A DNA stretch of 64,000 nucleotides, from assembly GCA_964400725.1 (NCBI GenBank), contig CAYNVS010000009.1, positions 42,263 through 106,262 on the forward strand. Reading direction: 5' to 3'. Position 1 is the first letter of the stretch. Each line of letters begins with the position of its first letter. The notes under the pieces are model-generated. The model searched no databases, was not told the DNA's origin, and saw only the letters and a list, made by a program, of their open reading frames with translations. Position numbers and translations under genes: made by a program. This document shows positions 1 through 7,608 of this stretch, piece after piece. Origin of the DNA: CAYNVS01 sp964400725. Its GTDB lineage: Bacteria; Myxococcota_A; SURF-8; CAYNVS01.

Positions 1-280
1 CGGCCTGCGAAATTTCCCAGTTTTGACAGAAAAGACAATGCAGGTTGCATCCGGCGGTTGCAAGGGAAAGCGATTTGGAACCGGGAAGAAAGTGATACAT
101 AGGCTTTTTTTCAATCGGGTCTATGTGAACCGAGCAAGCCTTGCCGTAAACGAGCGTTTTCAAAACGCCTCCGCCCGCGTTGTAACGAACGCGGCAGTCC
201 CCTCTTTCCAAGTAGGCCAGCCTGCACGCCTTGGGGCAAAGCTCGCATTCGAGAGTCGGGTTTTTATCTTTTCCGGTCAA
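1..280 (-). CDS. amrS: AmmeMemoRadiSam system radical SAM enzyme, N-terminal part
   Basis: Read on the minus strand, this gives the N-terminal ~93 residues of a radical SAM protein cut by the window edge. An early Cys-rich patch (CELCPKACRL) is followed by the family's DPIEKKP...HFLPGS block and then by the radical SAM motif CNLHCLFCQNWEIS, which binds the 4Fe-4S cluster and SAM. This order is characteristic of the radical SAM partner of AMMECR1 and MEMO1 family proteins, whose biochemical role is poorly defined. An in-frame stop lies just upstream and there is no ATG, so I start at TTG 280-278, which has GGAGG a few bases before it. A good promoter lies about 90 bases upstream. The family call is firm and the start moderately so. 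The gene continues beyond base 1. Confidence 0.85.
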   Translation of the reverse strand, partial: MTGKDKNPTLECELCPKACRLAYLERGDCRVRYNAGGGVLKTLVYGKACSVHIDPIEKKPMYHFLPGSKSLSLATAGCNLHCLFCQNWEISQA

Positions 281-369
281 AACTCCTCCGGTTTTGGTCG
301 TTTGCTCTGCAGTTTAAAAGGTTTAAATTTACGGCTTCGTCTTTTAAGAACATAACCGGACGCCGTACC

Positions 370-398
370 AATATAGATAAATATTTTCCGATTGGCAA
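370..398 (-). promoter_or_regulatory. sigma70-type promoter for the radical SAM gene
   Basis: On the minus strand TTGCCA (398-393) and TATATT (375-370) are separated by 17 bases. It faces the radical SAM gene, with about 80 bases of leader. The match to the consensus is good, but this is prediction only. Confidence 0.5.
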
Positions 399-517
399 AC
401 AAGCGAGGAAGCCGCGGATGGCGCGGAGATTTAAATAATTATTTCCGTCTATTTCTTTTTAATCAACGCTCCGATTGTATGAATTAGTAAAATTATTGTA
501 AAGAGTTACACCTTGGC

Positions 518-546
518 TTGACATTAACTTTTAATATAGATTAAAT
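518..546 (+). promoter_or_regulatory. promoter of the 631 lipoprotein gene
   Basis: A perfect TTGACA (518-523) is followed after 17 bases by TTAAAT (541-546). The predicted transcript would start near 553, just before an 8-bp inverted repeat (GGAAGCCG 560-567, CGGCTTCC 599-606) that could form a hairpin at the 5' end of the mRNA. Confidence 0.5.
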
Positions 547-630
547 TTATAAGAGGTTAGGAAGCCGTAACTTGCCAAAAAAATATATGCTTTAAACCCG
601 GCTTCCAAGATATAAAGAACGAGGTAAAAG

Positions 631-2745
631 ATGTTTATGCGCAAATTGTTGGCGGTACTTGCGGTTGTTTTTGCCCTCTCCGCGTTATCAGCGGCGTCCT
701 GCTCCAGCGGAAGCACGGCTAAAAAGTGCGAAAATATTAACGATTGCGCGCCGTGCGAATTCTGCAACATGGGGACGTGTCTGGCGGATACGGCCTGTAG
801 AAGATGCAAGAACGACCTTGACTGCCTTAACGGCTACAAATGCAATATCGGCGCGGGAGGCGTATGCGAATTGAAGCAAACCTCCGACGGCGACCAAACC
901 GAAACCGTTGAAATCTCCGACGATAACGTAATAGACAACAATACCGACGATCCGGCGGAAGACGATACGAACGTCGATTTGCCGACTGAAGACGATCAAA
1001 TTGTAGATAATCCAGCCGAAGAGGACGTAATCGACAACATTATTACCCCCGACGGCGACGACGACTTCGCCGCCGACGGAATGGAATTCGAGGAAGTGGG
1101 CGAATTCGATTTTGAAAGCACGACTCTTTGCGGCTCGTCGGGAGCGACCGGCCCGGCAATAATTATCGATCCTTCCAGCGAAACGGTGGATTTCGGCGCG
1201 GTTGACGTAGGCGACTACAAGATTAAATACGTAACTATTTGCAACGGCGGAACCGCCGCGTTCTCCATTACCAATATTCACCTTGCGCCCGGAACGACCG
1301 CGGAATTCGAGCTTAGAAACGACGCGACTCCGTTGACCCTCGACCCCGGCAAAGGCGCGGTCGTCGCGGTTATTTACCAGCCGCGCAATAACGTAAACGA
1401 CCTCGGCAAAATGATAATTCTCTCCAACTCCGACAGGCCGCAGGTGGAAATAACTCTTATCGGCGCCGTTAAAAAGGTCGGACGTCTGGAAGTCTCTCCG
1501 CAGATTATTCAATTCTATTTCCAAGGAGCCACTAAACTTATCAATCTAAGCAACGTGGGCGTAATCGATTTGGCCGTTCTCGCGCTGCAAATCGAAGACC
1601 CAAACAACGGCAAGTTCCACGTGGTCGATCCGATCGGCGCCGGTCCGTGGGAGCTCGCACCGAATGCGATTATGACCGCATCGGTGCAGTTCGACGGAGG
1701 AAACAACGCGCAGGACGCGATACTACACATATTATGGAGCAACGGCGAGCGCGAAATTCAAACCGACGTTAAACTTGAAGCGGGCGGAAAGGTGGTTTGC
1801 GCTACGCCTAACGCCGGTCTCGATCAGCAGGTCGCTCCGCTGGACGTAGTTCAGCTTGACGGTTCTTTCTCGTTCGACGCAAACGACGCGCCCCGCGGCA
1901 ACGAAGACTATTACTTGTGGGATTTCTTCAGCAAACCGGTCGGAAGCCCGCAGGCGAAGCTGTGCGAAGACGTCGTAGTCAACGCTCAGGCTCACACGGT
2001 TACCTGCACCAACGAAGTTACCGGCAGATGGAGCAACGTAGTGCGCCCCAAATTCTTCGCGGAAGTCGCGGGAACCTACGTCATTACTCTTCGCATTAAC
2101 CCTCACGACGACCCGACCTGCGCGCCCACCGCAAAAGTTACAATTAATGCGATTCCCTCGGAGACGATTCACATTCAACTTCGCTGGGCTGTGGCTAAAA
2201 ACGACCACGATTTGCACTTTGTCCGCTACAATACTCCGAGCATGCCCAACTCCATCAAGCCGGGCTGCTTCTCGCGAGACGACGGGGGCTGGATTTATTA
2301 TAACGGCAACGACTGCATGTATATGAACTGCAACACTTACAACGGCGCGCAGACGCCGATGTTCCAGCCCAACTGGGGCGACGCGGCGCAGACCGTCGAT
2401 AACCCTAGGCTCGACATCGACGATATACAAGGGACGGGACCGGAGAACATAAACTTATCGCTGCCCGAAACCGGCGACTACTTCGTCGCGGTGGAGTATT
2501 ACAGCTGCACCAACGGCCAAACCGGATGCACCAACACCGACATTACGGTTAAAATAATGATCTTCGGCGTGCTGGCATACAGCAAATCCGGCGTGAAGAT
2601 ACCGGCGTACAACAACCACTGGAACGTGGCGTGGGTGCATGTAAACAGCGCCGCCGACATACAGGTCGAAGAAATAAAGGCGGCAGGCGGCGGACCGCTT
2701 ATAAAAGGCAGCGGCTCAAACGACTGCAACCCGACGGCTCCGTAG
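631..2745 (+). CDS. Cys-rich secreted lipoprotein with Hydin/ASPM-like and PKD-like domains
   Basis: Predicted surface or periplasmic lipoprotein of 704 residues. A signal peptide ends in a lipobox (SAASC, Cys24) followed by CSSGS. Next come a Cys-rich module (residues ~33-85), an Asp/Glu-rich linker (~90-155), and two immunoglobulin-like repeats of the ASPM-SPD2-Hydin type (~180-390, with motifs such as VDFGAVDVGD). A PKD-like segment follows (~395-510, with YYLWDF). The C-terminal domain carries a DHDLHF motif and several Cys. AGG about 6 bases upstream supports the start at 631; ATG 637 is an alternative. It stands alone, with its own promoter and a strong terminator. No enzymatic motif was recognised. 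A structural or adhesive role is inferred from the domains only. Confidence 0.8.
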   Translation: MFMRKLLAVLAVVFALSALSAASCSSGSTAKKCENINDCAPCEFCNMGTCLADTACRRCKNDLDCLNGYKCNIGAGGVCELKQTSDGDQTETVEISDDNVIDNNTDDPAEDDTNVDLPTEDDQIVDNPAEEDVIDNIITPDGDDDFAADGMEFEEVGEFDFESTTLCGSSGATGPAIIIDPSSETVDFGAVDVGDYKIKYVTICNGGTAAFSITNIHLAPGTTAEFELRNDATPLTLDPGKGAVVAVIYQPRNNVNDLGKMIILSNSDRPQVEITLIGAVKKVGRLEVSPQIIQFYFQGATKLINLSNVGVIDLAVLALQIEDPNNGKFHVVDPIGAGPWELAPNAIMTASVQFDGGNNAQDAILHILWSNGEREIQTDVKLEAGGKVVCATPNAGLDQQVAPLDVVQLDGSFSFDANDAPRGNEDYYLWDFFSKPVGSPQAKLCEDVVVNAQAHTVTCTNEVTGRWSNVVRPKFFAEVAGTYVITLRINPHDDPTCAPTAKVTINAIPSETIHIQLRWAVAKNDHDLHFVRYNTPSMPNSIKPGCFSRDDGGWIYYNGNDCMYMNCNTYNGAQTPMFQPNWGDAAQTVDNPRLDIDDIQGTGPENINLSLPETGDYFVAVEYYSCTNGQTGCTNTDITVKIMIFGVLAYSKSGVKIPAYNNHWNVAWVHVNSAADIQVEEIKAAGGGPLIKGSGSNDCNPTAP

Positions 2746-2766
2746 TAAAATTAAAGTTCCGATTTC

Positions 2767-2796
2767 AAGCCGCGTTTAACGACGCGGCTTTTTTTT
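2767..2796 (+). terminator. rho-independent terminator
   Basis: The stem AAGCCGCGT/ACGCGGCTT (2767-2775 with 2782-2790) has a 6-base loop and runs into eight T's. It lies 20 bases after the lipoprotein stop codon. Confidence 0.9.
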
Positions 2797-2832
2797 ACGC
2801 GAAAGATTTTTGCGCAAACGCGCTTAACGCTC

Positions 2833-2861
2833 TTGACATTGCAAGAGATTAACTGTAAATA
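2833..2861 (+). promoter_or_regulatory. promoter of tadA, possibly leaderless
   Basis: TTGACA (2833-2838) is followed after 17 bases by TAAATA (2856-2861), preceded by TG as in extended -10 elements. Initiation would fall at or next to the ATG at 2869, so the tadA message may have no leader. Confidence 0.4.
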
Positions 2862-2868
2862 CAAACGA

Positions 2869-3348
2869 ATGCGTTTTGAAGATAAAAGCGCGTCTTTGAA
2901 AGACGAAAAGTTCATGCGTTTGGCTCTTTCTTTCGCCGAAAAAGCGGCGGAGATGGGAGAAGCTCCAATAGGCTGCGTCGTCGTTTGCGGCGGCGAGCCG
3001 GTTTCGTTCGGGCTCAACATGCGGGAGCTGCAAAACGATCCGACGGCGCACGCCGAAGTTTTGGCTCTGCGCGAGGCCGGACGGAAGCTCGGAACGTGGA
3101 AACTTACCGAGTGCGAGTTGTACGTAACTTTGGAACCCTGCGCGATGTGCGCCGGAGCGATAGTTTCCGCGAGAATAAAGCGCGTAATTTACGGATGCGG
3201 CGACCCGAAAGCGGGCGCGGTCAAAACGCTTTACCAAATCTGTTCGGATGCGCGCCTCAACCACAGAGCGGAGGTTGTCGGCGGAGTTCTGGCGGACGAA
3301 TCGGCGAGTTTGTTGCAGAGTTTTTTTAAAGCTCTGAGGCAAAAATAA
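2869..3348 (+). CDS. tadA: tRNA-specific adenosine deaminase
   Basis: Deaminates adenosine 34 to inosine in the anticodon of tRNA-Arg(ACG), in the cytoplasm. The zinc-dependent cytidine-deaminase fold is clear: HAE at residues ~61-63 (zinc His and catalytic Glu) and PCAMC at ~90-94 (zinc Cys pair). The length of 159 residues is normal. An in-frame TTG at 2833 would add 12 residues, but those bases are better explained as a -35 box, so I take ATG 2869. No clear ribosome binding site precedes it. Another ATG at 2914 begins the conserved MRLAL core and cannot be excluded. It is followed by the serine tRNA genes and SRP RNA, a common bacterial neighbourhood. Confidence 0.9.
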   Translation: MRFEDKSASLKDEKFMRLALSFAEKAAEMGEAPIGCVVVCGGEPVSFGLNMRELQNDPTAHAEVLALREAGRKLGTWKLTECELYVTLEPCAMCAGAIVSARIKRVIYGCGDPKAGAVKTLYQICSDARLNHRAEVVGGVLADESASLLQSFFKALRQK

Positions 3349-3383
3349 ATCGTTCTTTACAAATTTTAAATTTACTGATAGCT

Positions 3384-3472
3384 GGAGAGATGGCCGAGCG
3401 GTCGAAGGCGCATGATTCGAAATCATGTGTGCCCCACGGGTACCGAGGGTTCGAATCCCTCTCTCTCCGCCA
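3384..3472 (+). tRNA. tRNA-Ser (anticodon CGA)
   Basis: The acceptor stem GGAGAGA/TCTCTCC closes a class II tRNA with a long variable arm. The anticodon loop is TTCGAAA, giving anticodon CGA (codon UCG). The T-loop GGGTTCGAATCCC is present and CCA is encoded at 3470-3472. Confidence 0.95.
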
Positions 3473-3477
3473 TCGCA

Positions 3478-3570
3478 GGAGAGATGACCGAGCGGCCGAA
3501 GGTGCACGATTGGAAATCGTGTGAGGTATGTTGAATATCTCCGGGGGTTCGAATCCCCCTCTCTCCGCCA
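3478..3570 (+). tRNA. tRNA-Ser (anticodon GGA)
   Basis: It has the same acceptor stem as its neighbour, a long variable arm, and the anticodon loop TTGGAAA, giving anticodon GGA (codons UCC and UCU). The T-arm GGGGGTTCGAATCCCCC and an encoded CCA (3568-3570) are present. It begins five bases after the first tRNA-Ser, so the two are probably cotranscribed. Confidence 0.95.
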
Positions 3571-3611
3571 GGTTCGCTTTATTCCGCAAAGGCTTTTGCC
3601 AAGCGGTTTGT

Positions 3612-3708
3612 GGCGGCCGGGTCCGCGCGACGAAGCCCGTCAACCCCGCCAGGTCCGAAAGGAAGCAACGGCAGCGGTAACTTTGTGCGCCGCGGCAGCC
3701 CGGCCGCC
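3612..3708 (+). ncRNA. ffs: signal recognition particle RNA, bacterial small (4.5S) type
   Basis: The near-universal SRP RNA tip is present: AGGTCCGAAAGGAAGCA at 3651-3667. The ends pair over ten bases (GGCGGCCGGG 3612-3621 with CCCGGCCGCC 3699-3708), giving a hairpin of about 97 nt typical of the 4.5S form that binds Ffh and targets membrane proteins. A T-rich stretch follows. The exact ends are inferred from the closing stem. Confidence 0.9.
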
Positions 3709-3847
3709 TTCCTTTTGCGCTTGTTTTTACGAAGCGCGTAAAATTAACTAATTTGGCGCTTGCGCAAATTTTCTTTCGCGGTTAAATTATTGGCGGCGGA
3801 AAAATCCGTCTTGTTAAATAACGATTTATGAGACCGGAAATTTAAAA

Positions 3848-5617
3848 ATGTCCTACACGGTGCTCGCCCGAAAATACAGACCGCAAAGGTTCGACGAACT
3901 CGTCGGGCAGGAGCATATCGCAAAAACGATTAAAAACGCCATAGCCAAGAACCGCATTCATCACGCGTTTTTGTTTACGGGCGTGCGCGGCATAGGCAAA
4001 ACGACCACCGCCCGCATTCTAGCCAAGGCGATGTGCTGCGCCGAGGCTCCTGTCGAGGAGCCGTGCAACAAATGCGCGTCCTGCCTAGCCATTACGGCGG
4101 GCAATTCCACCGACGTTTACGAAATCGACGGCGCGTCCAAATCTAAGGTTGAGGACATCCGCGATTTGCAGGAGACGATTCATTTTACGCCTTCGGTCGG
4201 CAAATACCGCGTTTACATCATCGACGAAGTGCACATGCTTTCGACGAGCGCGTTTAACGCTCTTCTTAAAACTCTCGAAGAGCCGCCCGCTCACGTTAAG
4301 TTCATTTTTGCAACCACCGAGGCGCACAAACTGCCCGCCACCATTCTTTCGCGCGTGCAACGCTACGATTTTAAAAAATGCGGCGTCCGCCTTATGGTCG
4401 ATCACCTGAAGGGAATAGTCGAGCGCGAAGGGCTTTCCGTTCCGGAAGAAGTTTTGTGGTTGGCGGCCCGGGAAGGCGGAGGGAGCGTGCGCGATTCTCT
4501 TTCTTTGCTCGATCAAGCGCTAGCCGCCGCCGGAGAAACGATTACCGAAGAAGAGGCGCGGCGCATTCTGGGCGTCTCCGACATGTCGGCGATGCTCGAT
4601 TTGTCCGAGGCGGTGATTACCGGCGACTCGCAGCGAGCGATTAAATTATACAGGGAGCTGGGCGAAATCGGCTACGACCTCCGCCACTTCTTGACGGAGC
4701 TAGCGACGCAGTTCCGCAACCTCGCCGTCGCGGTTGCCCTTCCGCATCCCGAAGAAGCTCTAGAAATGACCGCGAGCGAGGCCGAGAGACTTAAAAAAGT
4801 CGCGGCCAAAGCCTCGAAAGACCAGATATTGCGAATATTCGGCGTTTTTTCCGAGGCGTCCGAGTCGATAAGCCGCTCGCCTTTCCCTCAAATGGCGCTG
4901 GAAGTTTTGCTGCTTAGACTGTGCGAGATAAAGCCGGTTTTACCGATAAACGAACTCGTCGAAAAGCTCGGTTCGTATGCTTTCAACCCTTACAACGGAG
5001 CGCGGCAGCCGCAAAATACCGCCGCTAGCGCGGTTCCGGCGCAAAGGCAGGCGTTCCCTTCCGCGCAGGCTCCAAGCCGTCAGCCGTCTTTGCAGCGCGA
5101 GCATAAAACGGCGCAGCCGGCGATGGAAATATCCGCCCCTACTTGGGAGGCGTTCGTAGCCTTCGTGGAGAATAAGCTGCCGTTTTACGGCTCGATGCTT
5201 TTCAACGCCGCCCCGGCGCTTTTTACGCCCCAGAAGATTCAAATTAAATTGACTATGGCCGACTACGCCAACGCCTCGGCGCTGGGCGATAAATTCGTCA
5301 ACGAAATGAAGAGCGCGGCGCGGGAATTTTTCGGACGCGACGACGTCGATTTTTCCATAAAAGGCGCGGACGCATCCGCTTCGGCTGAAAAAAAAACTGA
5401 AAACGCCGGCTTAACCGGCGAAAAAAGCGCTGAAACCGAGGACGGAAGCGGCGCGTCGGCTTCTAAAAGCCTTGCGGAAATAGAGGAAGAGGCGCGGAGA
5501 AAACGCTTTATCAGAATAGAGCGCGAAGTGTCGGAATCCAAAGCGATTAAAAAGATAAAAGAACTTTTCGGCGAGGAAACGGTCGTCGATGTAATCGTTT
5601 CGGACGCGAAGAACTGA
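3848..5617 (+). CDS. dnaX: DNA polymerase III subunits gamma/tau
   Basis: Clamp-loader ATPase of the replisome, 589 residues. The AAA+ module is complete: Walker A GVRGIGKT at 45-52, the zinc Cys set CNKCASC near 73-79, Walker B DEVH at 126-129, and a sensor region around FIFATTEAH. A low-complexity Ala/Pro/Gln linker (~375-420) precedes the tau part, and the C-terminus has the usual KIKELFGEETVVDVIV ending. An A9 run at 5388-5396 followed by a GC hairpin marks a probable slippage site producing the short gamma form (see separate entries). The gene begins 140 bases after SRP RNA, and recF follows after 22 bases. Confidence 0.95.
   Translation: MSYTVLARKYRPQRFDELVGQEHIAKTIKNAIAKNRIHHAFLFTGVRGIGKTTTARILAKAMCCAEAPVEEPCNKCASCLAITAGNSTDVYEIDGASKSKVEDIRDLQETIHFTPSVGKYRVYIIDEVHMLSTSAFNALLKTLEEPPAHVKFIFATTEAHKLPATILSRVQRYDFKKCGVRLMVDHLKGIVEREGLSVPEEVLWLAAREGGGSVRDSLSLLDQALAAAGETITEEEARRILGVSDMSAMLDLSEAVITGDSQRAIKLYRELGEIGYDLRHFLTELATQFRNLAVAVALPHPEEALEMTASEAERLKKVAAKASKDQILRIFGVFSEASESISRSPFPQMALEVLLLRLCEIKPVLPINELVEKLGSYAFNPYNGARQPQNTAASAVPAQRQAFPSAQAPSRQPSLQREHKTAQPAMEISAPTWEAFVAFVENKLPFYGSMLFNAAPALFTPQKIQIKLTMADYANASALGDKFVNEMKSAAREFFGRDDVDFSIKGADASASAEKKTENAGLTGEKSAETEDGSGASASKSLAEIEEEARRKRFIRIEREVSESKAIKKIKELFGEETVVDVIVSDAKN
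5388..5420 (+). other. candidate dnaX slippage site (A9 plus hairpin)
   Basis: Nine A's at 5388-5396 are followed seven bases later by a hairpin CGCCGG-CTTAA-CCGGCG (5404-5420). After a -1 shift the next codons are AAC TGA (stop 5398-5400). After a +1 shift a TAA occurs at 5412-5414. Either event gives a product of about 517-522 residues ending in the region expected for gamma. A9 slippage in dnaX is established for Thermus, and a slippery A-run with a stem-loop for E. coli. Function here is inferred. Confidence 0.6.
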
Positions 5618-5639
5618 GCCGCGGTTTACGGGTCGCATC

Positions 5640-6773
5640 ATGCGCGTCAACCGCCTCCGCTTAACCAACTTCCGGAACATAACCCGCGCCGAACTTACGT
5701 TCGACAAAAGGTTCGTTCTTTTTTTAGGCGACAACGCGCAGGGGAAAACCAACCTGCTCGAAGCGCTTTACACAGTAGGTTTTTTGCGTTCGTTCCGCAC
5801 CAGAATAAGCTCCCATCTTATTAAGGAAGGGGAGAAATCGGCGGCGATAGAAGCCGAGGTCGAGAAGTTCGGCAATACGTACGACGTAAAAATCGCGGTT
5901 ACTAGCGATGAAAAGCGCGTTTGGGTAAACGGAAAACCCGCGCTGAAATCAGAAGATTACTTCGGCCTTCTTTCGGTGGTTTTGTTTACTCCCGACGATT
6001 TGAGCGTGGTAAGCGCCGGGCCTTCGCAGCGGCGCGATTTTTTGGACAGGCTTATTTTCGCGTCTAATCCGCAATACTGGAAGACGATGCTGGACTTCAA
6101 GCGCGCGGCCAAGGAAAGATCAGCGGCGCTGTCCCGACGCGATCCTCGGCTTCTTTCCGCCTTCAACGCCGGTTACGCAAAACTGGCGGCGCGGGTTATT
6201 ACCGCCCGCAACGAAGCGGTGGCGCTCGTTTCGCCGGTCGCCGCCGAAACCGCGGCGAGGCTTTCGGACAACGCCGACGCTCTCGAGCTTAAATACCGCT
6301 GCGGAGCGCGCTCGGACGCCTTTAAAACGGCGGACGAGAACGAGAAAATGATGCGGCTGAAGATGAAAGAATGCGAGGCGAAAGAGCTGGACGCGGGCTG
6401 TTCGCTTATCGGCCCGGGGCGCGACGACATGAAAATTTACGTAAACGGAAAAGACGCCGCCAACTTCGCCTCTCAGGGGCAGAGGCGCACCGCGGCGCTG
6501 GCGCTGAAAGCCGCCGAGCGGCTTGTAATCGCCGAAAAATTATCGGACAAACCGGTTATGCTGCTGGACGACTTGTCCAGCGAACTCGATTTGAGCAGAC
6601 GCGGACGCCTTTTCTCTACGCTGCTGGCCGACCCGGACGCGCAGGTTTTTTTAACCGCCACCGAACCGGCTCTTGCGGCTCTTCTGCCCCGCGGAGAGGC
6701 CGCGGCCTTTAAAATTAACAACGGCGAAGCGACGCGCATGGCCGATTTGAGCGATTTGAAGGAGACGAAATGA
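5640..6773 (+). CDS. recF: DNA replication and repair protein RecF
   Basis: SMC-like ATPase that binds gaps and helps load RecA with RecO and RecR. The N-terminus MRVNRLRLTNFRNI is typical. Walker A is GDNAQGKTN (30-38), the ABC-type signature region is SQGQRRTAALALK, and Walker B is MLLDDLSSELD, about 50 residues from the C-terminus. The length of 377 residues is normal for the family. It lies 22 bases after dnaX, and its TGA overlaps the ATG of uppP, so dnaX-recF-uppP look cotranscribed. No strong ribosome binding site is visible before the ATG. Confidence 0.95.
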   Translation: MRVNRLRLTNFRNITRAELTFDKRFVLFLGDNAQGKTNLLEALYTVGFLRSFRTRISSHLIKEGEKSAAIEAEVEKFGNTYDVKIAVTSDEKRVWVNGKPALKSEDYFGLLSVVLFTPDDLSVVSAGPSQRRDFLDRLIFASNPQYWKTMLDFKRAAKERSAALSRRDPRLLSAFNAGYAKLAARVITARNEAVALVSPVAAETAARLSDNADALELKYRCGARSDAFKTADENEKMMRLKMKECEAKELDAGCSLIGPGRDDMKIYVNGKDAANFASQGQRRTAALALKAAERLVIAEKLSDKPVMLLDDLSSELDLSRRGRLFSTLLADPDAQVFLTATEPALAALLPRGEAAAFKINNGEATRMADLSDLKETK

Positions 6774-7603
6774 GCTATATCGACGCGCTTATTTTAGGCT
6801 TGATACAAGGACTCGCGGAATTTTTTCCGATTTCGAGCTCCGGTCATCTGAAGCTGGCGGAAAACATAATGGAGCTTAAACCGCAGATTTTCTACGACAT
6901 TCTGCTTCACTTGGCGACGCTCGTCGCGGTGGTTTATTTTTACCGCAAGGAAGTCGTTTCGCTGGTCGTTTCGTTTCTCAACGGGCTGCCTAAAATCGCT
7001 GCGGCAGGCCGCGGCGCGTTTTGGCGCGAAGACGCAAACTTTCGTTTCGCCTGTTATATAATCGCGGGGTCGTTTCCTACCGCGATAATCGGCTACGCCG
7101 GCAAAAAATTGTTCGCAAACGCGTTCGACGACCCGCAAAACGGCGTTTTATACGTGGCATTTTCTCTTATCGGCACGACGCTAGTCGTCGGCTCGACCTA
7201 TTTCATCAAATCGGACGGGGGCGCGAAATTAAACGTTTGGCGCGCACTGATTGTCGGTTCCGCGCAGGGGTTATCCGCCGCGTTCAGAGGTCTTTCGCGC
7301 AGCGGCTCGACTATGACGGCCTGCCTTTGGATGGGAGTAAAGCGCGAAGAGGCGGCTCGTTTCTCTTTCATCCTTTCAATACCGGCTATACTTGGCGCGG
7401 CGGCGGCGCACTTAAAGGAAATCGACTCGGTTTCGGCTTCGCAGATCGGGCCAATGGCCGTAGGTTTCGCGGTCGCGACGGCGACGGCTTTTTTCTCGCT
7501 GGTCTTTTTGACGGCGATTATCAAAAAGGGAAGACTGTACATTTTTGCGCCTTACACGCTTTTAGCGGCCGCCGCCGCCATAGCGTTCTGGGCTTCTCGC
7601 TGA
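6770..7603 (+). CDS. uppP: undecaprenyl-diphosphatase (BacA/UppP family)
   Basis: Integral membrane phosphatase that recycles undecaprenyl pyrophosphate to the lipid carrier used in peptidoglycan and O-antigen synthesis; extra copies give bacitracin resistance. The two family motifs are present: EFFPISSSGH at residues ~17-26 and the second-half motif RGLSRSGSTM near 175-185. Several hydrophobic segments span the 277 residues, a normal length. Its ATG overlaps the recF stop by four bases (ATGA), which implies translational coupling. The gene on the opposite strand ends six bases after it. Confidence 0.93.
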   Translation: MSYIDALILGLIQGLAEFFPISSSGHLKLAENIMELKPQIFYDILLHLATLVAVVYFYRKEVVSLVVSFLNGLPKIAAAGRGAFWREDANFRFACYIIAGSFPTAIIGYAGKKLFANAFDDPQNGVLYVAFSLIGTTLVVGSTYFIKSDGGAKLNVWRALIVGSAQGLSAAFRGLSRSGSTMTACLWMGVKREEAARFSFILSIPAILGAAAAHLKEIDSVSASQIGPMAVGFAVATATAFFSLVFLTAIIKKGRLYIFAPYTLLAAAAAIAFWASR

Positions 7604-7608
7604 GGCAA

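Larger units (their letters stand above)
281..630. other. divergent intergenic region
   Basis: No gene is visible. The stretch holds the minus-strand promoter at 370-398 and the plus-strand promoter at 518-546. It also holds a short GC-rich sequence near 410-431 (ccgcggatggcgcggaga) resembling the one inside the element at 23209-23698, and an inverted repeat in the leader of the following gene at 560-606. Confidence 0.6.

Noticed and set aside
688..1524. A 278-codon minus-strand frame opposite the first lipoprotein gene
   Set aside because: It is a shadow of the Asp/Glu-rich plus-strand coding region. It has no ribosome binding site or recognisable domain, while the plus frame has a signal peptide and repeats.
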